Shown one piece after another: positions 28,272-36,234 of a DNA stretch of 64,000 nt; the stretch's first letter is position 1, and each line of letters begins with the position of its first letter. The DNA lies in assembly GCA_963826695.1 (NCBI GenBank), contig CAWGXZ010000003.1, positions 310,001 to 374,000 of the forward strand, read 5' to 3'. The notes below the pieces were generated by a model, which had not been told where the DNA came from, did not search any database, and saw only the letters and a program-made list of their open reading frames with translations. A program made the position numbers and the translations under genes. This DNA is from CAWGXZ01 sp963826695 (GTDB taxonomy: Bacteria > Pseudomonadota > Gammaproteobacteria > Burkholderiales > Burkholderiaceae_C).

Positions 28272-28925
28272 TCAGTAGCCCATGGTCATGTGGTCGACGA
28301 CCTTTCGCACGCCGGGCGTGCCCCAGGCGGAATGCGTTGCCAGCTCACGCTCGGCCCAGCTGTGGACCGACCCGCTCAAGGTCACATCGGCGCCGTGAAC
28401 TTCGACCTCGATGTTTTGCGCATCGACCTTCGCACGCCGCTTCAATGCGGCTTCGATTTCGGCTTTGACGGCGCCACTGGAGAACTTCGGCCGGACGGCG
28501 ATCTCATCGCTGACACCCGTCACGCCTCGCAGCGAGCCAACGCCTCGAGCGGCGTCCAGCCTCTGGAATTCCCAGTCGACCTCGCCGGTCAGCGTGACCC
28601 AGCCACCTTCGACCATGGCGTTGACACCGTCCTTGGGCAACGACGCCGTCCACTGCAAGAGGTTGTCGACCGAACGCGCGATGTCGGCGTCGGTGCGCTT
28701 GCTCGATCCGGGAAGCAGGATGTCGATTTCGACCGCCAGCGCTCGGACGCCGGCGACCCGCTGGGTGGCCCGCTCGGCAGCCCACTTCTCGGCAAAACTG
28801 CCCACATGACCGGCCAGGGTCACGACGCCCTCGTCGACCTCGACGCCGATCAGTTCGGCGTTTACGGAGGGCTCCCACTTCAGTTCGGCCATTACATCTT
28901 GCTGCAGTTGTGCGTCGGTTTTCAT
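28272..28925 (-). CDS. Three-BON-domain protein
   Basis: This 217-residue protein consists of three successive BON domains, each with the pattern of a hydrophobic VTLxGxV strand: DEGVVTLAGHVGSFAEKWAA, GGWVTLTGEVDWEFQRL and GADVTLSGSVHSWAERELA. No signal peptide is visible (start MKTDAQLQQDVMAELKWEP), so it is probably cytoplasmic, unlike OsmY. BON proteins are linked to osmotic and envelope stress. It diverges from the universal stress gene, and an FNR-type box at 28982-28995 fits its promoter. It ends 80 bases from the convergent ATPase gene. Confidence 0.88.
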   Translation of the reverse strand: MKTDAQLQQDVMAELKWEPSVNAELIGVEVDEGVVTLAGHVGSFAEKWAAERATQRVAGVRALAVEIDILLPGSSKRTDADIARSVDNLLQWTASLPKDGVNAMVEGGWVTLTGEVDWEFQRLDAARGVGSLRGVTGVSDEIAVRPKFSSGAVKAEIEAALKRRAKVDAQNIEVEVHGADVTLSGSVHSWAERELATHSAWGTPGVRKVVDHMTMGY

Positions 28926-28954
28926 GAACTTCTTTCGATCGTTGAGGGCGACCG

Positions 28955-28995
28955 AGCATGCGCCGAAGTCCGGCGTACCCCTTGACGTGGATCAA
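28955..28995 (-). promoter_or_regulatory. FNR-type box upstream of the BON gene
   Basis: TTGACGTGGATCAA lies at 28982-28995, centre 28988.5. On the minus strand a -10-like CATGCT (28955-28960) would place the start near 28947, so the box again sits at about -41.5. Confidence 0.65.
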
Positions 28996-29114
28996 TCGCG
29001 GGGGCTGCACCACGCTGGCCTTCCGCGCGCGATGGAACCGGGCTCGGTGCGGCTTTTTAGCGCGCTCGGCGCCCGGGCCGAATGCTCGCGAATCGGCGTC
29101 CGCAACGCATTGCC

Positions 29115-29156
29115 TTGTGCTGGATCAAACGCCGGTGCACTTGCCACGGCTAAGGT
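29115..29156 (+). promoter_or_regulatory. FNR-type box upstream of the universal stress gene
   Basis: TTGTGCTGGATCAA (29115-29128, one half-site imperfect) is followed by a -10-like TAAGGT at 29151-29156. The predicted start near 29163 puts the box at about -41.5 and leaves a leader of about 27 bases before ATG 29190. Confidence 0.65.
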
Positions 29157-29189
29157 CGCGGCATCTCGATCACTCCGGCGGAGCCCTTT

Positions 29190-30029
29190 ATGAACACCTT
29201 GCGTTCCATCCTGCTGCACGTCGACGCCTCGCCCCGGTGCGCTGTGCGTTTGCGGCTCGCCCGGGCCATCGGCTTGCAGCAGGAGGCTGCCGTTACGGCG
29301 CTGTACGCGGTTTCGCCGAGCCTCCTCGACCAGCCGTTTGCCTACACCGAAGGCTCTGCGAGCATTCTGCCGATACTCGAGCAGATCGACGCCGACCGGC
29401 GCGCTGCAGCCAAGACGGCGTTCGACCGCGAAGAGAGTTCCGCCCCCTCGACGATGCGCTGGGCCGACGTGGGCCGCCAGCCGGCGCTGCAAGGCTTTGT
29501 CGACCACGCCCTGTACGCTGATCTGCTGGTTCTCGGTCAACGCGACCCGAGCGACGCGCAAGCCGGGGGGGTTCCGGCGGACTTCGTCGAGTCGGTGTTG
29601 ATCGACTGCGGCCGGCCGGCGCTGATCGTGCCCTACACCGGCTCGTTCACGAGCGTCGGACGCGACGTGCTGGTCGCGTGGAAGCCGACACGCGAAGCCG
29701 CCCGCGCGGTGGCGGGCGCATTGCCGCTCCTGCAGCGCGCGCGCAGGGTGCATGTCGTCGGCTCGTCGACAGACTCGGCGGAGCACCCGGACGGCCGTCC
29801 GGATCTTGCTGGCTACCTGCGCTTGCACGGCGTCGAGCCGAAGGTTCAGTATCACAGCGCCTCCTCGCTCGAGACCGGCGAGGGCCTGCTTTCGCTTGCC
29901 GCAGATGTACAGGCCGACCTGCTGGTGATGGGCTGCTATGGCCACACGCGGGCGCGCGAATTCCTGCTCGGCGGCGCTTCGCGAACGATCCTTCGCTCGA
30001 TGACCTTGCCGGTCCTGATGGCGCATTGA
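29190..30029 (+). CDS. Tandem-domain universal stress protein
   Basis: This 279-residue protein is made of two UspA domains. The first (about 1-145) starts LRSILLHVDASP and lacks a clear ATP loop. The second starts GRDVLVAWKPTREA and has GCYGHTRAREFLLGGASRTI, the G-x2-G plus G-(S/T) pattern of ATP-binding Usp proteins, ending MTLPVLMAH. Two FNR-type boxes lie in the shared upstream region. The stop is one base before the start of the next gene, so both are probably on one transcript. It fits survival during oxygen limitation or starvation. Confidence 0.92.
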   Translation: MNTLRSILLHVDASPRCAVRLRLARAIGLQQEAAVTALYAVSPSLLDQPFAYTEGSASILPILEQIDADRRAAAKTAFDREESSAPSTMRWADVGRQPALQGFVDHALYADLLVLGQRDPSDAQAGGVPADFVESVLIDCGRPALIVPYTGSFTSVGRDVLVAWKPTREAARAVAGALPLLQRARRVHVVGSSTDSAEHPDGRPDLAGYLRLHGVEPKVQYHSASSLETGEGLLSLAADVQADLLVMGCYGHTRAREFLLGGASRTILRSMTLPVLMAH

Positions 30030-30030
30030 C

Positions 30031-30945
30031 ATGGTTCTCCGGCGAATTCGATTCAGCGGCGTCCGCATGACCTTCCTGGTCTGGCTGGGCCTTGCTCCAG
30101 CTGTCCTCACGATGGCCGTGCTCGGCCTGCGCGCCTACGGGGCCCACCGGTCGGCGCTCGCCATGCAGGCGCTTCTGAAGGGCCTGGAAGCGAGCCGCAC
30201 CGACCGACTCGGGGAGCGGACACTGCCGACGACACGCTATGACATCCGTGAACTCGAGGGCTTGCCGGCGCCTGTGCAACGCTACTTCCGGGCCGTGCTC
30301 AAGGACGGCCAGCCGATCATTACCGCGGTGACGATTGACCTCGCAGGTACCTTCAACATGTCGGCGACCCGCCCGCAGTGGAAGCCCTTCACCTCCAGGC
30401 AGCGAGTCGTTACCCGCCGGCCGGGTTTTGTGTGGGACGCCGAGATCGCGCTGCTGCCGGCCTTGAAGGTTTGCGTGGTCGACAGCTACGTCGGCGGCGA
30501 GGGCCTGCTCCACGCCACCGTGGAGGGCCTGTTGACCATGGCTGACGTGCGCGGTGACGGTGATATTGCCGGGGGCGAGTTCATGCGCTGGTTTGCCGAA
30601 GCCGCCTGGTACCCGACAGCGCTGCTGCCCAGCCAGGGCGTGCGCTGGCAGGCGGTCGACGAGCGTTCGGCAAAGGCCACCCTCGTCGACGGCCCGCTTG
30701 CGTCGACCTTGCTGTTCCGATTCGACGACGCGGACCTGATCGACTCGTTCCGTGCCGAAGCGCGTGGCGGCATCGTCGAGGGGAAGCTGGTCATGGCGCC
30801 ATGGGAGGGCCGTTGGTCGAACTATCAGTGGCATGACGGCGTGTTGCTGCCCACCACCGGCGAAGTGGCCTGGATGCGGCCCGAGGGGCGCCGGCCGTAC
30901 TTCGTCGGAACGATCAAGTCGATCGCCTTGGAGTTCTCGAGCTGA
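30031..30945 (+). CDS. Conserved hypothetical membrane-anchored protein (DUF6544-like)
   Basis: This 304-residue protein is not firmly recognised. One N-terminal hydrophobic segment (TFLVWLGLAPAVLTMAVLGL) is followed by a soluble domain with LPAPVQRYFRAVLKDGQP, WDAEIALLPALKVCVVDSY and EFMRWFAEAAWYPTALLPSQGVRW. These resemble the DUF6544/DUF6920 group by memory. An alternative start is ATG 30067. The 3' end of the gene (from 30916) is duplicated at 32210, downstream of the toxin-antitoxin module. Confidence 0.7.
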   Translation: MVLRRIRFSGVRMTFLVWLGLAPAVLTMAVLGLRAYGAHRSALAMQALLKGLEASRTDRLGERTLPTTRYDIRELEGLPAPVQRYFRAVLKDGQPIITAVTIDLAGTFNMSATRPQWKPFTSRQRVVTRRPGFVWDAEIALLPALKVCVVDSYVGGEGLLHATVEGLLTMADVRGDGDIAGGEFMRWFAEAAWYPTALLPSQGVRWQAVDERSAKATLVDGPLASTLLFRFDDADLIDSFRAEARGGIVEGKLVMAPWEGRWSNYQWHDGVLLPTTGEVAWMRPEGRRPYFVGTIKSIALEFSS

Positions 30946-31036
30946 TCCAGCGGCTCCGCCATCGAACGACCGCTCCGAACAGCGAACCGACCCCTGCGGT
31001 GATGACCATCGTCAGCGCGCCCCAGAAGGCGACGCG
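30916..31036. repeat. 121-bp direct repeat, copy A
   Basis: This copy covers the last codons of the hypothetical gene and a remnant of the 3' end of a VIT-family gene. It matches 32210-32330 without gaps at 112 of 121 positions (about 93%). Its last 18 bases (31018-31035) recur again at 32185-32202 with one mismatch. The stretch 31037-31166 to its right shows no gene. Confidence 0.85.
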
Positions 31037-31166
31037 CTCGGCTTCGCTGTCATGCCGGCCCTCAATCCCGCAAGAAAACCCCCCTCAACCGGTCTTGTTT
31101 CTCCTGAGGCGAAGAGGGCGGTTCGGTCTTCTTCAGTGCCGCACCTTGGCGAACACTGCACCCGTC

Positions 31167-31601
31167 TCACGCGGCTGCGGGCTCCCACGGGTTGAAGTAC
31201 GGGACGCTGGCGCGCTCAAAGTCGGAAACATCGCGGGTGACGACAGTCAATCCATGATGAGCAGCGGTCGCTGCAATGATGAGGTCGGGCTGCGAGAAAG
31301 TGTGCCCGGCCTTGCGGCCCTTCTCGACCATGAGGCGCCACTTGAGCATGACATCCTCCGAGATCGGCAAGACGCGCCGCTCGAACATGGGTCGAACCTT
31401 GTGATTGAGCCAGTCCGCAAGGTCGGCTCTGCGGCCGGCGTCGCTGATCATCTCGATGCCGAACCGAATCTCGGCCAGGGTAACGGCACTGAGAAAGAGC
31501 GCTTCAAGCGGCTGCGCGGCGACGAATGTGACAACGCGCTGTTCCGGCGACGGGCGACGAAGCTCCGAAATGACGTTGGTGTCGAGGAGCCAGCCAGTCA
31601 C
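31167..31601 (-). CDS. VapC-type PIN-domain toxin
   Basis: This 144-residue PIN-domain ribonuclease of the VapC/FitB group has the acidic catalytic set: Asp in WLLDTNVISEL near residue 7, Glu in TLAEIRFG, Asp in SQPDLIIAATA and Asp in VVTRDVSDF. VapC toxins cut tRNA or rRNA when freed from antitoxin. The gene overlaps its antitoxin by four bases. The module lies between direct repeats inside the island and may stabilise it. Confidence 0.9.
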   Translation of the reverse strand: MTGWLLDTNVISELRRPSPEQRVVTFVAAQPLEALFLSAVTLAEIRFGIEMISDAGRRADLADWLNHKVRPMFERRVLPISEDVMLKWRLMVEKGRKAGHTFSQPDLIIAATAAHHGLTVVTRDVSDFERASVPYFNPWEPAAA

Positions 31602-31888
31602 AAGGCCACATCCCGCACAGGCATCGGCGCGCGTGCCACTGCGAGGTCGACGTCTCGGTGCGGTGACGACTGAATGGCTTCCACGAGGGCGCGACCGGTC
31701 TGGGCGCCCTGCAGGCGGCGAAATTCCTCGGCCGCGATGACGACGACCTCGTCACGCCCGTGGACGGTGACGTGCTGAGCGCCTTCACTTCGGACACGTC
31801 GGACCAATTCGCTGAAGCGGGCCTTGGCGTCCTGTAGGACCCAATGTCCGGGCAAGCCGACGACTGAGGAACGTGAATTCTTGTCCAT
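31598..31888 (-). CDS. Phd/YefM-type antitoxin
   Basis: This 96-residue antitoxin has an N-terminal Phd/YefM DNA-binding fold (WVLQDAKARFSELVRRV, VTVHGRDEVVVIAAEEFRRL) and an acidic/hydrophobic tail that would wrap the VapC toxin. ATG 31888 lies 11 bases from a palindromic operator. The ATGA overlap with the toxin gene ensures coupled synthesis. Confidence 0.9.
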   Translation of the reverse strand: MDKNSRSSVVGLPGHWVLQDAKARFSELVRRVRSEGAQHVTVHGRDEVVVIAAEEFRRLQGAQTGRALVEAIQSSPHRDVDLAVARAPMPVRDVAL

Positions 31889-31898
31889 AGGACGTATT

Positions 31899-31915
31899 CT
31901 AGTCGTTCTGACTAG
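31899..31915. promoter_or_regulatory. Palindromic operator of the toxin-antitoxin operon
   Basis: CTAGTC and GACTAG form a 6-bp inverted repeat with a 5-base spacer. On the minus strand the site overlaps a -10-like TAGAAT, as expected for autorepression by the antitoxin. From here to 32209 no gene is recognisable. One minus-strand frame gives a gene-like fragment of unknown origin. Confidence 0.6.
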
Positions 31916-32209
31916 ATTGGCGCCTGCCGCTCGCGAAGCAGCGTTTCTGGAACCGACGCTTCTGCGCGTACGCCATCGCGGCGCGTAAATCGGCCTCCGA
32001 GCCCAGCGAGCGACGCTTAAAAGTCCGGCCCTCTGTACCTCGAACACCTTTGCCGCGTCGAGGATCGATACGCGGTCGCCCGCGAACGTGAACTTGCCGC
32101 TGCCGACATTCCGGTCCAGCGCGCCATGCGCCAGCGTGCGTGCTGTCGACTGCACGCTCGAGCAGTCGATCACCTGATTGCCGTCGCCCCAGAAGGTGAC
32201 GCAACGAAC

Positions 32210-32330
32210 AAGTCGATGGCCTTCGCGTTCTTGAGCTGATTCGGCGGCTCCGCCATCAAACGACCGCTCCGAACAGCGAACCGACCCCTGCGGTGATGAC
32301 CATCGCCAGCGCACCCCAGAAGGCGACGCG
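32210..32330. repeat. 121-bp direct repeat, copy B
   Basis: This second copy of 30916-31036 (9 mismatches, no gaps) starts with codons resembling the end of the hypothetical gene and runs into the 3' end of the intact VIT reading frame. It is preceded by a third, 18-bp copy of the repeat's end at 32185-32202. The toxin-antitoxin segment therefore sits between duplicated junctions. Confidence 0.85.
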
Positions 32331-32927
32331 CCAGGCGCCCCGCAAAGCGGCGGCGCCGCCGACCTTGGCCGAGATGGCGCCCAGCGCCGCCAGGGCGGCG
32401 ACCGACGTCGCCGATACCCAGGCCGTCAGGCCCGGCCCCGGCACCAGGGCGGCAACCGCCAGCGGCAGCGCGGCACCGACCGCAAAACTCGCGGCCGAGG
32501 CCAGCGCGGCCTGGAGCGGCCGCGCGCGAAGGTCCACGGAAATGCCGAGTTCCTCGCGGGCATGGGCAGCCAAGGCGTCGTGGCTCATCAGCTGCTCGGC
32601 CACCTGCCTTGCGAGAACCGGGGCGAGGCCGCGTGCGACATAGATCGCCGCCAGCTCGCGCAGTTCGGAAGCGGGTTCGTTGGCGAGTTCGATTCGCTCG
32701 CGGGCCAGGTCAGCCTTCTCGGAGTCGGCCTGCGAATGGACCGAGACGTATTCGCCAGCGGCCATCGACATCGCCCCGGCCACCAATCCGGCGATGCCGG
32801 TCAGCAGGATGCTGCCGTGGCTGGCGCTGGTAGCGGCCACACCGACGACGAGGCTTGCGGTCGAGACGATGCCGTCGTTCGCTCCGAGCACCACAGCGCG
32901 TAGCCTTGCCACGCCGATGTCGATCAT
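32256..32927 (-). CDS. VIT1/CCC1-family iron/manganese transporter with replaced N terminus
   Basis: This 223-residue membrane protein contains the VIT block LRAVVLGANDGIVSTASLVVGVA, the metal-binding region SMAAGEYVSVHSQADSE, and three C-terminal membrane segments. These transporters move Fe(II) or Mn(II) across the membrane. The first eight codons (MIDIGVAR) are antisense to copA sequence, so the original 5' end was lost at a recombination junction near 32905-32907. The remaining protein begins just before membrane segment 1 and might still fold. Its native promoter is gone. Confidence 0.82.
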   Translation of the reverse strand: MIDIGVARLRAVVLGANDGIVSTASLVVGVAATSASHGSILLTGIAGLVAGAMSMAAGEYVSVHSQADSEKADLARERIELANEPASELRELAAIYVARGLAPVLARQVAEQLMSHDALAAHAREELGISVDLRARPLQAALASAASFAVGAALPLAVAALVPGPGLTAWVSATSVAALAALGAISAKVGGAAALRGAWRVAFWGALAMVITAGVGSLFGAVV

Positions 32928-33966
32928 GGTCGCGACCGGCCGTGGCGCCACACAGGGCGTGCTGTTCCGCGACGCAGCGGCGATCGAGAACCTGCGCAAG
33001 GTCGACACGCTGATCGTCGACAAGACTGGCACGCTGACCGATGGGCGGCCGACATTCGAACGTGCGGTTGCCACTTCCGGCTTCCACGAGGACGAGGTGC
33101 TGCGCCTGGCAGCGAGCCTCGACCAGGGCAGCGAGCATCCGCTGGCCGCGGCCATCGTCGCCGCGGCCCGCGAGCGGGGCCTCGCCCTCGACAAGGCCGA
33201 GCAATTCGATTCCGAGTCGGGCATCGGCGTGCGCGGGCTGGTTGCCGGGAAAACGCTTGCGCTGGGCAACACGGCGCTGATGCAGCAGCTCGGCATCGAC
33301 GTATCGGTGTTGACCGTGCCAGCCGAGACGCTGCGCAGCGACGGCGCCAGCGTGATGCATCTTGCGGTCGACGGCCGCCTCGCCGGCCTGCTCGCCGTCT
33401 CCGACCCGGTCAAGGCGACCACGCCCGATGCGCTGCTCACGCTGCGCAGCGCCGGGCTTCGCATCATCATGGCCACCGGGGACGGGCTGACGACGGCGCG
33501 TTCGGTCGGCCAGCGGCTCGGCATCGACGAGGTGCACGGTGAAGTCAAGCCGGCCGACAAGCTGCAGCTGGTTGAGCGCCTACAGCGCGAGGGCCGCGTT
33601 GTCGCGATGGCGGGCGACGGCATCAACGACGCACCCGCGTTGGCGCGCGCCGACGTCGGCATCGCGATGGGCACCGGCACCGACGTGGCGATGAACAGCG
33701 CCCAGCTCACGCTCGTCAAGGGCGACTTGCGCGGCATCGCGGCAGCGCGGTCGCTGTCGGTCGCGACGGTGGCGAACATGAAGCAGAACCTCGCCTTCGC
33801 CTTCGTCTACAACGCACTCGGCGTGCCGCTCGCCGCCGGCGTGCTGTATCCGTTCACAGGCTGGCTGCTGTCGCCGATGATTGCCGCACTGGCGATGAGC
33901 CTGAGCTCGGCGTTGGTGATCTTCAATGCCCTTCGGCTGCGCGGAGCGGCGTTGCGGCAGGACTGA
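32905..33966 (+). pseudogene. 5'-truncated copper/heavy-metal P1B-type ATPase
   Basis: The frame opens at LATPMSIMV, the segment after the CPC membrane helix of CopA-type pumps. It continues through the phosphorylation site DKTGTLTDGRP, SEHPLAAAI, GDGINDAPALARADVGIAMG and the last two membrane helices. The metal-binding domain, six membrane helices, CPC motif and TGE actuator domain are missing. A 349-residue product could start at ATG 32917 but could not transport. It is joined head-to-head to the truncated VIT gene. Confidence 0.85.
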
Positions 33967-34005
33967 TGGGTGACCTGTGAGCGATGCGGACGCATTGCCG
34001 ACGGT

Positions 34006-34071
34006 TCAATGCGACATCAGGACCGGAACTGTCATCGTCGCCAGCAGCCCTTGGGTCGCGCCGCCGATAAG
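34006..34071 (-). pseudogene. Remnant of a universal stress protein gene
   Basis: On the minus strand the codons read LIGGATQGLLATMTVPVL and MSH, then stop, the typical C terminus of UspA-family proteins. Nothing of the gene body remains; at about 34071 the sequence switches to a radC fragment. This marks a deletion or recombination junction. Confidence 0.6.
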
Positions 34072-34073
34072 GC

Positions 34074-34349
34074 GCTCACATCATTGCGCTCAAGCAGCTG
34101 ATCCGCGGCACCGTGTCGCAGACCTCCGTCTACTCGCGCGAGGTGGTCAAGGAAGCGCTGTCGGTGAATGCGGCGGTGGTGATCCTTGCGCACAACCATC
34201 CGTCAGGCTCCGTGGAGCCGAGCCGGGCCGACGAGTTTCTGACGCAAACGCTGAAGACTGCGCTGGCGTTGGTTGACGTGCGCGTACTCGATCACCTGTC
34301 GGTGGCCGGCGCCGACGTTTGTAGCTTCGCTGAGCGTGGACTTGTGTAG
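34074..34349 (+). pseudogene. RadC C-terminal fragment
   Basis: About 91 codons match the JAMM domain of RadC: IRGTVSQTSVYSREVVKEAL, then AHNHPSGSVEPSRAD with the metal ligands, ending CSFAERGL. The N-terminal half is absent. A full chromosomal radC lies at 44705-45378. RadC-like genes of this form are common in integrative conjugative elements, so this is probably element backbone. A short product from GTG 34113 is conceivable but lacks the upstream catalytic Glu. Confidence 0.75.
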
Positions 34350-34360
34350 CTCCGGCGCAG

Positions 34361-34377
34361 GCGCCGCTTTGCGGCGC
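34361..34377 (+). terminator. Hairpin after the radC fragment
   Basis: GCGCCGC, loop TTT, GCGGCGC, followed by TTCCTTCC. It lies between the radC fragment and the convergent CIA30 gene and may end either transcript. The T tract is poor. Confidence 0.4.
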
Positions 34378-34387
34378 TTCCTTCCGC

Positions 34388-34897
34388 TCAAGCCAGGCTG
34401 ATGCGCCGGACTTCGATCGCAAAGGCGCCGGCCTGGCGCCCGGCGATCAGGATGCCGACCTGGCGGATACGGGCAGGGTCGAGTGCCGGTGCGCCGAGGA
34501 TTTCTCGGCCGTGGAAGGTGGCGCGGAAGGTGGACAGAGGAATGTGCAGTGTCTGCCAGGTAGCGCTCGGGGCCAAGGTGGCCTGGTAGTTGATGCTGTC
34601 GAAGGCATCGTCGGTCAGCAGGTTGAGCTTGAAGCGCTTGCCAGTGGCGCGGGCCTCGATGAAACAGGACTGCGCGCCGGTTTCTCCTCGGTCGGCGGGC
34701 GTTGACCGGATCGACGCAAAGCCGCCGTTGCGCTCGAGCGAGACGTTTCCCTCGAAGACCGCATGACCGGCCCGGTCGTGTCGCAGCCGGCTGCTTGAGA
34801 CGCCGCCCATCACGCGGTCGTCGATCGCTCCCCACTCGGCGACCGCGCCAGGGTCACTGAAGTCGAACAGCAGCCATGTCCTGTCCGGGTCGCTCAT
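34388..34897 (-). CDS. CIA30-family protein
   Basis: This 169-residue protein resembles the CIA30 (NADH:ubiquinone oxidoreductase intermediate-associated protein 30) galactose-binding-like fold: WLLFDFSDPGAVAEWGAIDDRVMGGVSSS at the start (read in parts), FEGNVSLERNGGFASIRS, and IPLSTFRATFHGR. The bacterial role is unknown. ATG 34897 is chosen over an upstream Met at 34939 because it starts at the conserved domain. It diverges from the MazG-PIN gene with a 68-base gap. Confidence 0.8.
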   Translation of the reverse strand: MSDPDRTWLLFDFSDPGAVAEWGAIDDRVMGGVSSSRLRHDRAGHAVFEGNVSLERNGGFASIRSTPADRGETGAQSCFIEARATGKRFKLNLLTDDAFDSINYQATLAPSATWQTLHIPLSTFRATFHGREILGAPALDPARIRQVGILIAGRQAGAFAIEVRRISLA

Positions 34898-34965
34898 GGC
34901 GCGATTCTGCGGCGTCGGGGTCGCCGCCGCGGGTGGCAAGATTCACCCAAAGAAGGGAGACAGGG

Positions 34966-36234
34966 ATGAACCTTGGTGAACTGCAAGCTGAGTTGCGGCA
35001 CTTCGCGGCGGAGCGCGACTGGCAGCCGTTTCACACGCCCAAGAACCTGACCACGGCGCTGATGGTCGAGGCGGCCGAGCTTGCGGAGATATTCCAGTGG
35101 CAGACCCCGGAGGAGTCCCGGCTTTCGCACGAGGATGTCGCAGCCAAGCAACGCATCGGCGAGGAGGTTGCGGATGTGCTCCTCTACCTGCTGCAGGTGG
35201 CAGATCACTGCCAGATCGATGTGTCGCAAGCGGTGCAGGACAAGCTGGCGAGAAACGCAGTCAAGTACCAGGCGAAACGCGCGATCCCGCGGGTGTCGCC
35301 GACGCGCGCATCGGTGCCAGGTACGCATGTGTTGCTGGACTACGAGAATGTCCAGCCGAGCGATGCCGAGCTGCGGGTGCTGGTCCCGGATGTGGACCAG
35401 GTCTGGGTGTTTCATGGGCCGCACCAGCGGGAGGTCGAGAAGCGTTTCGCGTCGTTCGGGACCGGTGCCATGGCCGTGCCGATCAGTAAGACGGGCAAGA
35501 ACGCGCTGGACTTCCATCTCTCCTTCTACATGGGCTACATCGCGTCGCGGAATCCCGATTCGAAGATGGTCGTCGTCGCCAACGACAAGGGCTACGAGCC
35601 CATGCTGGAGCATGCGAAGGCGATGGGCTTCGTGGTGCGTCGGCAGCCCCATGGTGAAGTGAAGCCACCAGCGAAGAAGGCCGTCGCGAAGAAGCTGGCC
35701 GCCAAGAAGGTGCCAGCGAGGAAGGTTGCTGCAAAGAAGGCCACGGCGACGAAGGCTGCGGCCAAGCCGGTCGCTGCGAAGAATTCAGTCGCCAAGGCGC
35801 CAGCGCCTTCGCCCGCGGCGAAGAAGGCGCCGCCGCCGAAGGTCGTGCCTGCCAAGAGGGCAGCAGCTCCCACACCGGCTGCGGCGAAGGGCGTGGCGGC
35901 TGGGCCAGGCAAGGTGTTGGCCGTTTCCGCCTCTGTGGCGCCGAGTGGCACCGGTGCTGCCCCTGAATCCCCGTCGCCGAGGAAGTCGGTGTCCGATGCC
36001 GACATCAAGAGGATCACCGAGAACCTTCGCAAGGTCGGTGTCAATCGCCCGACGAAGCCGGCCGCACTGCGGCGTTTGTTGAAATCGCTGCTCGCCGCCG
36101 AGACCGGGGATACCTCGATCGAAGTGGCCCTCGACAAGCTGCTTGCGGCCGGCACCGTGGTGATCAACGCCGAGAGCGACGTCGAGTACCCGTTGTTCGA
36201 GTCCGCTGCGGGGGCCGCAGCCGGCGCGTCATAG
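34966..36234 (+). CDS. MazG-like NTP pyrophosphohydrolase fused to a PIN-like domain
   Basis: This 422-residue multidomain protein has four parts. Residues 1-100 are a MazG-like/dCTPase domain with the metal motif EAAELAEIFQW (Glu35, Glu38) and EEVADVLLY (Glu67, Asp70). Residues 118-228 are a PIN/NYN-like nuclease domain with HVLLDYENVQ (Asp125, Glu127), ALDFHLSFYMGY (Asp182) and VVVANDKGYEPM (Asp207). Residues 232-325 are a Lys/Ala/Pro-rich histone-H1-like linker that may bind nucleic acid. Residues 330-410 form a small helical C-terminal domain. PIN proteins with such a tail occur alone in other proteobacteria. The fusion to a nucleotide-cleaving domain is unusual. The start has AGGGA upstream. 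The gene overlaps the convergent CBS gene by 71 bases. Confidence 0.8.
   Translation: MNLGELQAELRHFAAERDWQPFHTPKNLTTALMVEAAELAEIFQWQTPEESRLSHEDVAAKQRIGEEVADVLLYLLQVADHCQIDVSQAVQDKLARNAVKYQAKRAIPRVSPTRASVPGTHVLLDYENVQPSDAELRVLVPDVDQVWVFHGPHQREVEKRFASFGTGAMAVPISKTGKNALDFHLSFYMGYIASRNPDSKMVVVANDKGYEPMLEHAKAMGFVVRRQPHGEVKPPAKKAVAKKLAAKKVPARKVAAKKATATKAAAKPVAAKNSVAKAPAPSPAAKKAPPPKVVPAKRAAAPTPAAAKGVAAGPGKVLAVSASVAPSGTGAAPESPSPRKSVSDADIKRITENLRKVGVNRPTKPAALRRLLKSLLAAETGDTSIEVALDKLLAAGTVVINAESDVEYPLFESAAGAAAGAS

Noticed and set aside
32928..33779. Upstream extension of the VIT frame on the minus strand through the copA region
   Set aside because: This part is antisense to clear P-ATPase motifs and has no VIT homology. 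Only the part below 32927 is VIT.
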